In this document: positions 51,026 through 62,779 of the stretch, piece after piece
Layout: each line of letters starts with the position of its first letter
Position numbering within the stretch: position 1 is the first letter of the stretch
From: JAGQYP01 sp041392305
GTDB taxonomy: Bacteria; Bacteroidota; Bacteroidia; Flavobacteriales_D; Crocinitomicaceae
DNA: 64,000 nucleotides
Reading direction: 5' to 3'
Assembly (NCBI GenBank): GCA_041392305.1
Contig: JAWKMJ010000009.1
Coordinates: 1 to 64,000 of the forward strand
Made by a program: the position numbers and the translations under genes
The notes under the pieces: model-generated
What the model saw: the letters and a program-made list of their open reading frames with translations, nothing else
What the model was told of the DNA's origin: nothing
Databases searched by the model: none

Positions 51026-52459
51026 TTATTCTACTATTTCACTTAAAAGAGTCGCGGCTGTACAGTCATAAGCTTTCACTGTTACATAATCTCCTGGTTT
51101 CTTATCCTTTCTTGGAAAAACAAATACCGCATTCTGAGAATTTCTTCCAAACATGTGCTCTTCAGATCTTCTCGAAACTCCTTCTACCAATACTTTATAT
51201 TCTTTATTCAGATATTTCTGATTGTTTTTCAAACTAGATGCCTGCTGTAAATCAATAACTTCAGTCAACCTTCTCTTTTTTACTTCTTCAGGTACATCGT
51301 CTTCAAATTTTCTTTCTGCTAATGTTTTTGGTCTTTCCGAATAGGCAAACATATAGGCATAGTCGTATTCCACTAGTTTCATCAAACTAACAGTGTCTTG
51401 ATGCTCTTCTTCAGTTTCACCGCAAAAGCCAGTTATGATGTCGGTTGAAATTGCACAATCCGGAATTCTTTCTTTAATCGCCTTGATTCGATCCAAGTAC
51501 CATTCTCTTGAATATCCTCTGTTCATTCTTTTTAAGACTTCTGTGTTTCCAGACTGAACAGGTAAATGAATATAATTACAAATATTTTCATGTTTCGCCA
51601 TGGTTTCAGCAACCTCATCTGTTAAATCTTTTGGATGAGAAGTGGAAAACCTAACCCTCAAATCTGGTGAAACCAAAGCCACTTTTTCCAACAACTGTGC
51701 AAAGTTCACTGTGGGTTGTGCTGGATCAATGATTTCTTTCTTACTGTTTACATTCCATCTGTAACTATCTACATTCTGACCCAATAAAGTAACTTCTCTG
51801 TAACCTTTGCCGAATAATTCTTTTGCTTCTCCAACAATGGTTTCAGGATCTCTGCTTCGCTCTCTTCCTCGAGTAAATGGAACCACACAAAAAGAACACA
51901 TGTTATCACATCCTCTCATGATTGAAATGAATGCAGTAACTCCGTTTTTATCTAAACGCACTGGAGAAATATCCGCATAAGTTTCTTCTCTGGATAATAA
52001 AACATTGACAGCTTTCTGACCTGTTTCGGTCTCTTTTACCAAATCTGGTAAGGATCGGTAGGCATCTGGTCCAACCACAATATCAACTAGCTTTTCTTCC
52101 TCCAATAACTGCGATTTCAATCTTTCAGCCATGCATCCCAAAATACCTACTTTGAGCTCCGCGTTTGTGTCTTTTTTCTTTTTGAATTCAGTTAATCTCT
52201 TACGAATTCTTTGCTCCGCATTTTCTCTGATCGAACATGTATTTAAAAGGATGACATCTGCTTCATCTACATTCTTTGTCGTATTATATCCGTTTTGAGA
52301 CATGATCGAAGCGACAATCTCACTATCGGCAAAATTCATCTGGCAACCATAACTTTCTAAATAGAGTTTTTTAGAATTTGTTTGCTCTCCCTCCACCATC
52401 GTTGCATCTCCTTGCATCGATTCATCTATTTCTTTGTTATAATCCAGTTTTGAATCCAT
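51026..52459 (-). CDS. miaB: tRNA-2-methylthio-N6-isopentenyladenosine synthase MiaB
   Basis: A 477-residue radical-SAM methylthiotransferase acting on i6A37 of tRNAs. It has the UPF0004 domain (LESYGCQMNFADSE, ILGCMAERLK with the N-terminal cluster Cys residues), the radical-SAM CxxxCxxC motif in GCDNMCSFCVVPFTRGRERSR and a C-terminal TRAM RNA-binding domain (~400-470). The N-terminal ~25 residues (MDSKLDYNKEIDESMQGDATMV) form a short acidic extension. It is the first gene of a five-gene operon and has a TTTG/TAATTTTG promoter. Confidence 0.95.
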   Translation of the reverse strand: MDSKLDYNKEIDESMQGDATMVEGEQTNSKKLYLESYGCQMNFADSEIVASIMSQNGYNTTKNVDEADVILLNTCSIRENAEQRIRKRLTEFKKKKDTNAELKVGILGCMAERLKSQLLEEEKLVDIVVGPDAYRSLPDLVKETETGQKAVNVLLSREETYADISPVRLDKNGVTAFISIMRGCDNMCSFCVVPFTRGRERSRDPETIVGEAKELFGKGYREVTLLGQNVDSYRWNVNSKKEIIDPAQPTVNFAQLLEKVALVSPDLRVRFSTSHPKDLTDEVAETMAKHENICNYIHLPVQSGNTEVLKRMNRGYSREWYLDRIKAIKERIPDCAISTDIITGFCGETEEEHQDTVSLMKLVEYDYAYMFAYSERPKTLAERKFEDDVPEEVKKRRLTEVIDLQQASSLKNNQKYLNKEYKVLVEGVSRRSEEHMFGRNSQNAVFVFPRKDKKPGDYVTVKAYDCTAATLLSEIVE

Positions 52460-52482
52460 TTTGATCTTTGAAAATTAGACTG

Positions 52483-52514
52483 CAAAATTACGGATTTAAA
52501 CTCTATCTGACAAA
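52483..52514 (-). promoter_or_regulatory. Promoter of the miaB operon
   Basis: On the minus strand TTTG (52514-52511), 20 nt, then TAATTTTG (52490-52483), an exact TAnnTTTG, 23 nt before the miaB start codon. Confidence 0.6.
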
Positions 52515-52556
52515 ATGACATAAACCTATTACTAGGATAATTAACTTTTTTTGTCA

Positions 52557-52564
52557 TAATTTTG
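52557..52564 (+). promoter_or_regulatory. -7 promoter box of topA
   Basis: TAATTTTG, an exact TAnnTTTG, 27 nt before the topA ATG at 52592. No TTTG lies at the ideal distance. It supports that ATG over the TTG at 52562, which is inside the box. Confidence 0.45.
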
Positions 52565-52591
52565 AGGCGAATTTCAATTCACAAAACTGAT

Positions 52592-54898
52592 ATGGCTAAA
52601 AATCTAGTGATCGTAGAGTCACCCGCAAAGGCAAAAACAATCGAAGGTTATTTAGGAAAAGATTTCACCGTAAAGTCGAGTTATGGGCATGTAAGAGATC
52701 TTTCTTCAAAAGGTATTTCTGTAGACATTGAAAATAATTTTGAACCGAATTACAGTATTAGTTCGGACAAAAAACAAGTTGTTCAGGAATTAAAAAAACT
52801 TTCAAAGGATGCTGAGACTGTATGGCTCGCAACGGATGAGGACCGTGAAGGGGAGGCTATATCTTGGCATTTGAAAGAGGCCTTGGGATTGAAAGACAAT
52901 AATGTTAAAAGAATCACTTTCAACGAAATCACAAAATCTGCAATAACCAAAGCAATTGAAAATCCACGTCAAATTGATGTGAATCTTGTAGATGCTCAAC
53001 AGGCACGCAGAGTTTTAGATCGATTGGTAGGGTATGAGCTTTCTCCTGTTTTATGGAAAAAAGTAAAACCATCGCTTTCTGCGGGTAGAGTCCAGTCGGT
53101 AGCTGTAAGATTAATCGTTGAACGGGAAAAAGAAATTAGAGATTTTACGCCGGAATCTTTTTATAGAATTCAGGCCTTATTCAATATTAATGGTACCGAG
53201 GTAAAAGCAAGTTTGCCTACGGATCTAAAAACAATAGAGGAAGCACAAAGCTATTTGGAAAAATGCCTAGCAGGTGGATTCCAAATTGATAGTGTGGAAC
53301 AAAAGCCTGGGAAGAAGAGCCCAGCTCAACCTTTCACTACTTCTACATTACAACAGGAGGCTTCTCTTAAATTAGGTTTTTCAGTTTCCAGAACAATGAT
53401 GGTTGCTCAACGATTGTATGAGTCTGGAAGAATCACCTACATGAGAACGGATTCGGTAAATCTTTCGGATCAAGCTTTGGATCAGGCAAAAAATGAAATC
53501 ATTGCTTCATACGGTGCAGAGTTTTCTAATCCGAAGAAATACAAAACGAAATCTGAGTCTGCTCAAGAGGCTCACGAAGCCATCAGACCTACTGATTTTT
53601 CCTTACACAGATTAACGGAAGATTCAGACGAGGCGAGATTGTATGAGTTGATTTGGAAAAGAACAGTGGCTTCTCAAATGAGCGACGCGAAGCTGCAAAG
53701 AACCATTTTCAAAATTGATAACGGAAAAGTGGACAAACCTCTTCAAGCAAAAGGAGAAGTAATCACTTTTGAAGGTTTCCTTAAAGTTTACTTGGAATCA
53801 AAACATGATTTTGAAGACGAAGAATCAGAAGATACCATCCTTCCAGATGTGAAAAATGGAGACCCTTGCGATCTGCTTTCAGGAGATGCTTTGCAGAAGT
53901 TTTCCAGACCACCCTATCGATTTTCGGAGGCTTCTTTGGTTAAGAAATTAGAAGAATTGGGTATCGGTCGACCTTCTACTTATGCTCCAACCATCTCCAC
54001 CATCCAGAAAAGAGGATACGTTGAAAAAGGTATTCTTGAAGGGAAGGAAAGAACGCTTACGAATTTGATTATCGAAAAAGATCAAATCAAGAAAGTAGAA
54101 CGAACTGAAGTCTACGGAGCCGATAGAAATAAATTAATGCCAACCGACATAGGATTTGTGGTAAACGATTTTCTTGTGGACCATTTCAAGGATATCATGA
54201 ATTATGATTTTACCGCACAGGTAGAAAAGGAGTTTGATGATATTGCTAAAGGAATGTTGCAATGGACTGAAATGATCAAGAAATTCTACACTCCTTTCCA
54301 TACCAATGTAGAAGATACGCTTGAACACTCTGATCGAGCTACAGGTGAAAGAGAATTGGGAGTTGATCCTAAATCTGGAAAACCGGTTATGGCAAGAATT
54401 GGAAGATTTGGTCCGATGATCCAGATAGGTTCCCAGGAAGATGAAGAAAAACCACAATTCGCTTCGTTGAGAGCGGGGCAAAGTATATCGACCATCACTT
54501 TGGAAGAAGCTCTTGAATTGTTTTCATTCCCTAGGATTTTAGGAGAACATGATGGGAAAGAGATTAAAGTGAATATTGGAAAATACGGTCCTTATGTTCA
54601 GTACGATGGTAAATTTGCTTCTATACCAGCAGAGGAGGACCCGGGGTCGGTTAGCTTGACTCGAGCGGTAGAGATCATGGAGGAAAAGTTAAAAGAAGAT
54701 GCGAATAAAATTATCAAAGTATTTTCTGAAGATGACACCATGCAGTTGCTGAATGGGAAGTATGGGCCTTATTTGAAGATTGGAAGGAAAAACTTTAAAC
54801 TGCCAAAAGATGTAGAGCCTGCAAACCTCTCTTATGAGGAATGCGTAGAGATTTCCAAAAATCAACCCAAGCCCAAAAGAAAGGCAAAGAAAAAATAA
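52592..54898 (+). CDS. topA: DNA topoisomerase I
   Basis: A 768-residue type IA topoisomerase that relaxes negative supercoils. It opens KNLVIVESPAKAKTIEGYLG (TOPRIM domain, with DEDREGEAISWH the metal site), contains GRVQSVAVRLIVEREKEI, the active-site Tyr283 in YMRTDSVNLS, and HEAIRPTD. Zinc fingers are absent; instead the C-terminus holds repeats such as FGPMIQIGSQEDEEKP, KYGPYVQYDGKFASIP and KYGPYLKIGRKNFKLP and a basic tail. I chose the ATG at 52592, which starts right at the TOPRIM; an upstream TTG lies in the promoter. Confidence 0.96.
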   Translation: MAKNLVIVESPAKAKTIEGYLGKDFTVKSSYGHVRDLSSKGISVDIENNFEPNYSISSDKKQVVQELKKLSKDAETVWLATDEDREGEAISWHLKEALGLKDNNVKRITFNEITKSAITKAIENPRQIDVNLVDAQQARRVLDRLVGYELSPVLWKKVKPSLSAGRVQSVAVRLIVEREKEIRDFTPESFYRIQALFNINGTEVKASLPTDLKTIEEAQSYLEKCLAGGFQIDSVEQKPGKKSPAQPFTTSTLQQEASLKLGFSVSRTMMVAQRLYESGRITYMRTDSVNLSDQALDQAKNEIIASYGAEFSNPKKYKTKSESAQEAHEAIRPTDFSLHRLTEDSDEARLYELIWKRTVASQMSDAKLQRTIFKIDNGKVDKPLQAKGEVITFEGFLKVYLESKHDFEDEESEDTILPDVKNGDPCDLLSGDALQKFSRPPYRFSEASLVKKLEELGIGRPSTYAPTISTIQKRGYVEKGILEGKERTLTNLIIEKDQIKKVERTEVYGADRNKLMPTDIGFVVNDFLVDHFKDIMNYDFTAQVEKEFDDIAKGMLQWTEMIKKFYTPFHTNVEDTLEHSDRATGERELGVDPKSGKPVMARIGRFGPMIQIGSQEDEEKPQFASLRAGQSISTITLEEALELFSFPRILGEHDGKEIKVNIGKYGPYVQYDGKFASIPAEEDPGSVSLTRAVEIMEEKLKEDANKIIKVFSEDDTMQLLNGKYGPYLKIGRKNFKLPKDVEPANLSYEECVEISKNQPKPKRKAKKK

Positions 54899-54997
54899 GA
54901 GTTTTTAACAGCTTACTTTTATTAACATTTAATAGACTCAAGGAAATTCCTCATTGGATGACTTAATTTTGTTAGATTAAGCATTATTGGTTTTCAA

Positions 54998-56158
54998 ATG
55001 AAAGACATTTCCATTTATTTCAAACCGATTGAGAATTACAATCAAAAGGATCAAAAAGGTTTTCTCAATAGTCGGATTCAAGTACACACCGAAAATTTTT
55101 TTCCAGACATTGAAGCAAATGACTTGGTACTAATCACAGTTCCTGAGTTTCGCCGTTCCAATGTAGCATCTGAAAACCAAGGGGAATACCCAAACTTTCG
55201 AAAAGCACTTTCTGAGTTATCAGACAATGGAATGAATTCGAACGTCTTGGATCTTGGAGTACTTGAGCCAGGAGAAACCATAGACGATACCTGCTTTGCA
55301 CTGAAGTCTGCAGTGGCTGAAATTTTAAAGCAACAAGCGATTCCAATTGTTGTTGGAGGTTCCCATGATCTATTGTTACCCCTTTATCAATCCTACGAAG
55401 AAACAGAACAAATCATCAATATATGTACTGTTGATTCCAAAATAGACTTGGGGAACCCATCCGAAAAAATAGAGGACAAAAGATTTTTAAGTCATTTGTT
55501 GATGCACCAACCTGGTCATCTCTTCAACTATAGTATAGTCGGAACGCAAACACATTTTCTAAAAACAGAAGAACTCGAATTATTTGATCGACTCTATTTC
55601 GATGTTCTTAGGTTAGGGGAGTTCAAGTCAGATCCAAAGAAAGCGGAGCCCTATATTCGAAATGCAGATCTTTTCAATATTGATCTAGATGCCATGAAAT
55701 ATTCCGATTTTCAAAATCACGATGCATCTCCGAACGGAATTTCCTCAGATGAAATCTGTCGTATCTCTAGATATGCAGGTTATTCAGATAAAGTAAGCTC
55801 CTTTGGGTTGTTTGGGTATGATTCATCCAACGACTCAAAATTGCAAGAAGCCAATCTTTTAGCGCAAATTGTTTGGTATTTCTTTGATGGTCATAAACAA
55901 AGAAAGAAGGATTATCCTATTGGAAGTAAAAGGATGTACAGTAAATATACGGTGAGCATCCAAGAGATGAAAGACGATATTGTTTTCTATAAAAGTGATA
56001 AAACTGAACGCTGGTGGCTAGAAGTTCCTTATCCGCCAGAAAAAGGAATTAAATTTGAAAGACATTATTTAATACCCTGTGATTATGAAGATTATGAAAA
56101 GGCCTCAAGTAATGAGTTACCCGATTTATGGTGGAAGACTTACAGGAAATTGATATAA
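54998..56158 (+). CDS. Arginase/formimidoylglutamase-fold protein with degenerate metal site
   Basis: A 386-residue protein of the ureohydrolase superfamily. The fold signatures can be followed: IVVGGSHDLLLP (His123 in the GGDH-like motif), VDSKIDLG (146-150, where the canonical DAHxD His is Lys148) and NIDLDAMKYSD (Asp229, Asp231). The enzyme family needs two Mn2+ ligated by His and Asp, so a key ligand is missing in the second motif, and the enzyme may be inactive or use an altered metal. Annotated as formimidoylglutamase-like in related genomes; no hut genes are nearby. It lies between topA and the T9SS operon. Confidence 0.8.
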   Translation: MKDISIYFKPIENYNQKDQKGFLNSRIQVHTENFFPDIEANDLVLITVPEFRRSNVASENQGEYPNFRKALSELSDNGMNSNVLDLGVLEPGETIDDTCFALKSAVAEILKQQAIPIVVGGSHDLLLPLYQSYEETEQIINICTVDSKIDLGNPSEKIEDKRFLSHLLMHQPGHLFNYSIVGTQTHFLKTEELELFDRLYFDVLRLGEFKSDPKKAEPYIRNADLFNIDLDAMKYSDFQNHDASPNGISSDEICRISRYAGYSDKVSSFGLFGYDSSNDSKLQEANLLAQIVWYFFDGHKQRKKDYPIGSKRMYSKYTVSIQEMKDDIVFYKSDKTERWWLEVPYPPEKGIKFERHYLIPCDYEDYEKASSNELPDLWWKTYRKLI

Positions 56159-56372
56159 GGAATTGATTTTTTGAAGATTATTGTAACTTTTTTTTACATC
56201 CTTCGTTTACCGGAAAATGATGAAATAGTATTTTAAACATAGGCGTGTTGATAAGGATTAAATAAATAATGAAAAATTTCCTTTTTATAAATATTTAATC
56301 TATTTTAGCGACCTATTGGATAAAATGCCCTTTCGTTTGGGTGATTTTTTAATAGCATAATTTTAACCTAGT

Positions 56373-57335
56373 ATGAGGAAAATATTACTTACTATTAGTT
56401 CGGTTTTCTTGTTGGCTACAACCACTGTAATCGGGCAGCAGGATAGAGCTTTGACGCATTTTACTTATGACAAAATGAGTTTCAACCCTGCTGCGACTGG
56501 AGTGAAACCTGGATATTGTGGAACATTGATATATAGAAATCAATGGGACAAATTTGTGGGTGCTCCCAATTCGTTTGTGTTCAACGCGGAAGGGAATTTT
56601 GCCAATTTTAACTCAGGAATTGGTTTGTCTTTTGCCCATGACGCGATTGGATTCCAAAGAACGAATAAGTTGTACTTGAATTACGCTTATCATTTAGCTC
56701 TTCCTAAAATTGGAGGAATTTTAAGTTTTGGAGCAGGTATTGGGATGATCAACGTGGGTTGGACGCCAGAATGGGTGACTCCTTCCGGTTTGGCTCCAGA
56801 TCAAGATCCTGTTCTTGGTCCAAATGGTCAGAAGAATTCTGCAACTACTTTTGATATGAATTTAGGGGTGTATTTCTCCGGGAAGCAAGGTAATAACGAG
56901 TATTGGGTGGGTATTTCTACAACACACCTTACAGGTTTGGAAATGAAACAATTGAATTTTAAAAATCAATTGCACTTTGTCGTTATGGGAGGATATATGA
57001 TTAACTTGGGTCAGTCTGAATGGGCAGTTCAACCTAATGTAATCGTTCAATCTGACTTTGTAAAAACTTCTGTGAATATTCAAGCTTTAGCTTATTGGAA
57101 AAAGAAATTGAGATTTGGTCTTGGTTACAGAATACCTGAGTCTCTTGCGATTCTTGTCGGATGGAAACAACCAATTGGAGGGAATATGGCGATTGATGTT
57201 GGGTACTCTTATGATATTACAACTAACAGTACACTTGCGACTTACAGTAAAGGTTCGCATGAGTTAATGGTGAAATTCTGTTGGATTAAACCTCCGAAGC
57301 CAGTTGAGCCAACGAGAAATCCAAGATGGTTGTAA
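56373..57335 (+). CDS. porP: PorP/SprF family outer-membrane protein of the T9SS
   Basis: A 320-residue protein with a signal peptide (cleaved near VIGQ-Q, residue ~21) and the family start DRALTHFTYDKMSFNPAATGVKPGYCGTLIYRNQWDKFVGAP. Strands alternate in a beta-barrel pattern (KLYLNYAYHLALPKIGGILSFGAGIGMI; LRFGLGYRIPESLAILVGWK; MAIDVGYSYDIT). PorP/SprF proteins bind PorE/SprE-type partners and help to secrete or display specific T9SS cargo. It is the first gene before gldKLMN, with a 99-bp gap to gldK. Confidence 0.9.
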   Translation: MRKILLTISSVFLLATTTVIGQQDRALTHFTYDKMSFNPAATGVKPGYCGTLIYRNQWDKFVGAPNSFVFNAEGNFANFNSGIGLSFAHDAIGFQRTNKLYLNYAYHLALPKIGGILSFGAGIGMINVGWTPEWVTPSGLAPDQDPVLGPNGQKNSATTFDMNLGVYFSGKQGNNEYWVGISTTHLTGLEMKQLNFKNQLHFVVMGGYMINLGQSEWAVQPNVIVQSDFVKTSVNIQALAYWKKKLRFGLGYRIPESLAILVGWKQPIGGNMAIDVGYSYDITTNSTLATYSKGSHELMVKFCWIKPPKPVEPTRNPRWL

Positions 57336-57434
57336 GAGTGAATTCGTTAATTTGTAACCAAAAAAAGTTTAAAGCGTTATACTAATCCGTAATCATTGTG
57401 TGTGAAAGGTGATCTGATTTTAAAACGAGGAAGT

Positions 57435-59012
57435 ATGAAAAGTTTGGTGATTATTTTATTAAGTGGATTATTTATTGTGTCGTGTAGTGGACCAAGTGGT
57501 CACTTAATAGGGGTTCAAGGTAGAGCTCCATATATTCCAGAGGTGCCGCTGGGAATGTTGTATATTCCTTCTGGTGGATTCAATATGGGTCAGAGTGATC
57601 AAGATGTTCCTTTCTTGCATCAAACAAGATCTAAAACTGTTTCTGTTCAGGCATTTTACATGGATCAGACGGAAATAACAAATAACGAGTATCGCCAGTT
57701 TGTTTATTGGGTAAGAGATTCAATCGCTAGAGAATACATTTATGATGTAAACGATGCGAACTTAGGTGCTGGTGGTCCAGAACCTATTGATGCTGAAGAG
57801 CAAGCAGAATGGTTAGATTATCGTGATGAATGGTTTGATGAAGCAAACGTAGCATGGGTGGAATTTGATCCTACTATGAAAATGGAAAACCGTGAAAAAT
57901 TTGGATTCAACTGGAGACAAAAGTTAGATTATAACGATCGTCAGTTGATGCCTTATTTAACAGAGATGTACCTTCCAGATTACGAGAGATTTTATAAGCG
58001 TAGAGAAATTGATACACGAAAGTTGAAATTCAAGTATGAGTGGATTGATTTAATTGAAGCAGCCAAAAGAGGTAGATACCATATCATTAGAGATGGGTAT
58101 AATAATAAGCAAAAGCTTGTTAATAAGACTCACAGAACATTGAAGAATCCTCCACATCCATTTACTGAACAACCTGATGGAATGGAGAAAGATATGGGGT
58201 ACTTCAACAAAAAAGGTCAAAACAACTCCTTAAGAGGACATGATGATCGTTCAAGATTCATTATCCAGGAGGTAATAAATGTTTATCCGGATACTTTGTG
58301 CTGGGTAAGAGACTTTACTTACTCATTCAATGATCCAATGACGAACATGTATTTTTGGCATCCAGCATACGATAACTATCCAGTAGTTGGTGTGACTTGG
58401 GTTCAGGCAAAAGCATTTTGTGTATGGAGAACTCAATTGTTGAATGTTTGGCTTGTTCAGAACGGTGACCTTTATGTGAATGATTTCAGACTTCCAACAG
58501 AAGCAGAATGGGAAAGAGGTGCAAGAGGTGATTTGGAATTATCGGCATACCCTTGGGGAGGTCCTTACATCAGAAACAGCTCAGGGTGTTTCTTAGGGAA
58601 CTTCAAACCTATGAGAGGAAGATATTTTGATGATGGAGGTTTTCACACTGTGAAGGCATACTCTTACAATCCGAATGGTTGGGGTCTTTATTGTATGGCC
58701 GGAAATGCAGCTGAATGGACTGAAACTACTTATGACGAGTCGGTGTATGAATTTGCTCATGACTTGAATACGGAGTACAGATATTATGCAATGGACTGGG
58801 ATCCACCTTCAATGAAGAGAAAAGTAATTAGAGGAGGATCTTGGAAAGATGTTGGGTACTATCTGCAAACTGGAACAAGAACTTATGAATATAGAGATAC
58901 AGCGAAATGTTATATCGGATTTAGATGTGTGATGACACACCTTGGTAGAGGAGGAAGAGATTTCTCTAAAGAAGGTGGGGAGGAAATAAAATCTGATATA
59001 CAGTTGAATTAA
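57435..59012 (+). CDS. gldK: Gliding motility/T9SS lipoprotein GldK (PorK)
   Basis: A 525-residue lipoprotein (signal with FIVSC, Cys17) of the formylglycine-generating-enzyme-like fold: MLYIPSGGFNMG, FYMDQTEITNNEYRQFVYW, PVVGVTWVQAKAFCVWR, FRLPTEAEWERGARG, MAGNAAEWTETTYDE, RKVIRGGSWKDVGYY, and YIGFRCVMTHLG at the end. GldK and GldN form the ring on the periplasmic side of the outer membrane in the T9SS. I chose the ATG at 57435 because the signal peptide begins there; an in-frame ATG 13 codons upstream gives no signal. It heads the conserved gldKLMN block. Confidence 0.95.
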   Translation: MKSLVIILLSGLFIVSCSGPSGHLIGVQGRAPYIPEVPLGMLYIPSGGFNMGQSDQDVPFLHQTRSKTVSVQAFYMDQTEITNNEYRQFVYWVRDSIAREYIYDVNDANLGAGGPEPIDAEEQAEWLDYRDEWFDEANVAWVEFDPTMKMENREKFGFNWRQKLDYNDRQLMPYLTEMYLPDYERFYKRREIDTRKLKFKYEWIDLIEAAKRGRYHIIRDGYNNKQKLVNKTHRTLKNPPHPFTEQPDGMEKDMGYFNKKGQNNSLRGHDDRSRFIIQEVINVYPDTLCWVRDFTYSFNDPMTNMYFWHPAYDNYPVVGVTWVQAKAFCVWRTQLLNVWLVQNGDLYVNDFRLPTEAEWERGARGDLELSAYPWGGPYIRNSSGCFLGNFKPMRGRYFDDGGFHTVKAYSYNPNGWGLYCMAGNAAEWTETTYDESVYEFAHDLNTEYRYYAMDWDPPSMKRKVIRGGSWKDVGYYLQTGTRTYEYRDTAKCYIGFRCVMTHLGRGGRDFSKEGGEEIKSDIQLN

Positions 59013-59090
59013 TCTATTCGGATTACAAATAAATAAACCAAAATAAAAATCAGTTAATTAAATTGTTAAACTAAAAAAGCAAGGAATACT

Positions 59091-59912
59091 ATGAAACCAG
59101 GAAGTAAAAGATGGAAACAGTTTATGGCAAAGTTGTACGGATTTGGTGCAGCAGTTGTAATTGTAGGAGCGATGTTTAAAATTATGCACTGGCCAGGTGC
59201 AGGGATTATGCTTGTAGCAGGTCTATCAACGGAGGCATTAATCTTCGTTTTCTCGGCATTCGAACCAATTCACGAAGATCCAGATTGGACTTTGGTTTAC
59301 CCAGAGTTGGCTTTAGGTCATGACGATATGGATCACGATGAATTACCTGAAATTACCTCAAGAGGAAGAGGAGGTTCAGGAGGTTCAGGGATTACTGAAT
59401 TATTAGACGAAAAATTACAGGAAGCACAAATTGATTCGGCTTTACTTGAGAGACTTGGAGAAGGAATGAGAACTCTAGGGGAAAATGCTTCTCAATTGAA
59501 GGCTGTTTCTGGAGCTGCAGCAGCAACTGATTCTTATGTGTCTGCTTTAGAAGGAGCTTCCGATAAAGTATCTAAATTAACAGAGTCGTATGAAAGAGCG
59601 TCTGAGTCTCTAACAGGATTGACTTCAACTACTGAAGAAGGTGCTTCTTTCGGAGAACAAATGCAAAAAGTATCTAAGAACTTAGCTGCTTTGAACAATG
59701 TATATGAACTTCAATTAAAAGGTTCTTCGCAACATCTTGAGGCTACTGAGAAATTCCAAACTCAGGTTACTGAAATGATGCAGAATCTTTCTGATTCAGT
59801 TGAAGACACTAGATTGTACAAAGAAAATATGGCTATGCTTACTAAGAACCTTACGGATCTTAACCAAGTGTACGGAAATATGCTAAAGGCCATGACAATT
59901 TCCAGAGACTAA
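59091..59912 (+). CDS. gldL: T9SS motor inner-membrane protein GldL
   Basis: A 273-residue protein with two membrane helices (~13-31 and ~37-56) joined by the conserved FKIMHWPGAGIML loop. A Glu near the second helix (LSTEALIFVFSAFEP) is a candidate for the proton-conducting residue. The cytoplasmic C-terminal part is a long coiled coil (SKLTESYERASESLTGL to QTQVTEMMQNLSDSVEDT). GldL and GldM form the rotary, proton-driven T9SS motor. It follows gldK by 78 bp and precedes gldM by 68 bp. Confidence 0.95.
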   Translation: MKPGSKRWKQFMAKLYGFGAAVVIVGAMFKIMHWPGAGIMLVAGLSTEALIFVFSAFEPIHEDPDWTLVYPELALGHDDMDHDELPEITSRGRGGSGGSGITELLDEKLQEAQIDSALLERLGEGMRTLGENASQLKAVSGAAAATDSYVSALEGASDKVSKLTESYERASESLTGLTSTTEEGASFGEQMQKVSKNLAALNNVYELQLKGSSQHLEATEKFQTQVTEMMQNLSDSVEDTRLYKENMAMLTKNLTDLNQVYGNMLKAMTISRD

Positions 59913-59980
59913 TTAGTTAAGTTACTAATTGGAAATTGTGAATTAATAAGATAATTATTAACGAAAAAAATTAATTCAAT

Positions 59981-61699
<1,719 letters not shown>

Positions 61700-61720
61700 G
61701 AATAATTTAAAAGATAAGTC

Positions 61721-62758
61721 ATGAGAAATTTTCTTTCAAAAGTCACTTTATCTTTATGTGTGTTGAGTTTTAACTTTGCCTTATCCCAAGGAGGAGTGAA
61801 CAATGGAGAGATGTTAGGTCCTGTACCTAATCCTGCACCTGGTGTTTTGGATGGGGTTTATGTACCTGAACATATTCCTACTAAAAAGCTTATCCCATGG
61901 GAGCATGTAAGAGAAGCTGATGCGGTTTGGAGTAAGAGAGTATGGAGATATATTGATTTGAGAGAGAAAATAAATCATTCTTTGTATTATCCTTTAGATT
62001 TCATGGATGCGACAAGTATGTATGATTACAATTGGATAAAACACCAACGAAGATGGTCTCTTTGGACAGTGATTCTTAGTAACGTGATCAATGGAAATTT
62101 AACTGTTTACTCTCCTGAGCACCCGATTTATTTTCAAGAAATAAAAGATGGTGATTCATTTAAATATCCAATTGTGCCACCTCCAGGAAAAACAGTAACG
62201 GATTCTGTTTTCTGGGGTGATAAACTTGCAAGATATGTTGGGTATGAGGAAATTTGTGATCCGATTCCAGTTTTGGACCAATATGGGGATGATTCTGTTC
62301 GAACAAATCCTGATGGTACACAAGAGGTAGTTACAATGCCTTGTCCTTATTATTTCTACCAGTCAGAAAGTATAGTACAATACAGATTGAAAGAAGATTG
62401 GTTTTTTGACAAGGAGAGATCAGTGATGGACGTAAGAATTATTGGAATTGCCCCTACAGCCTATGAGAAGTCTAAATCTGGACAAATTACTGGTTATAGA
62501 GAGTTGTTCTGGTTGTACTTTCCTGAATGTCGTTATGTGTTTCAGAACTATTATGTTTACAACACACACAACGATTCAAGATGGTTTTCGTATGATGACC
62601 TTTTCTGGAAAAGACAATTCAATTCAGTAATCTATAGATCTTCTAATGTTTATGATCGAAAGATTGAAACATTTAGAGTGGGTGTAGATGCATTACTGGA
62701 GTCAGAAAAGATTACAAATGAGATCAGAATGATTGAACATGATGTTTGGAGTTTATAA
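61721..62758 (+). CDS. gldN: T9SS/gliding protein GldN (PorN)
   Basis: A 345-residue periplasmic protein with a signal peptide (~1-22, ending FALSQG). Family sections follow: DGVYVPEHIPTKKLIPWEHVREADAVWSKRVWRYIDLREKINHSLYYP, VDVRIIGIAPTAYEKS and YRELFWLYFPECRYVFQNYYVYN. It pairs with GldK in the outer-membrane ring. It is the last gene of the gld block; a strong terminator follows. Confidence 0.95.
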   Translation: MRNFLSKVTLSLCVLSFNFALSQGGVNNGEMLGPVPNPAPGVLDGVYVPEHIPTKKLIPWEHVREADAVWSKRVWRYIDLREKINHSLYYPLDFMDATSMYDYNWIKHQRRWSLWTVILSNVINGNLTVYSPEHPIYFQEIKDGDSFKYPIVPPPGKTVTDSVFWGDKLARYVGYEEICDPIPVLDQYGDDSVRTNPDGTQEVVTMPCPYYFYQSESIVQYRLKEDWFFDKERSVMDVRIIGIAPTAYEKSKSGQITGYRELFWLYFPECRYVFQNYYVYNTHNDSRWFSYDDLFWKRQFNSVIYRSSNVYDRKIETFRVGVDALLESEKITNEIRMIEHDVWSL

Positions 62759-62779
62759 AAACTTCTTTACAATACTTTA

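Noticed and set aside
52562..52591. TTG start 30 bp upstream of topA
   Set aside because: It lies inside the TAATTTTG promoter box and adds ten residues with no family match before the conserved MAKNLVIVES start.
57396..57434. Upstream ATG for gldK
   Set aside because: It would put 13 polar residues in front of the lipoprotein signal peptide; the ATG at 57435 gives a normal lipobox.
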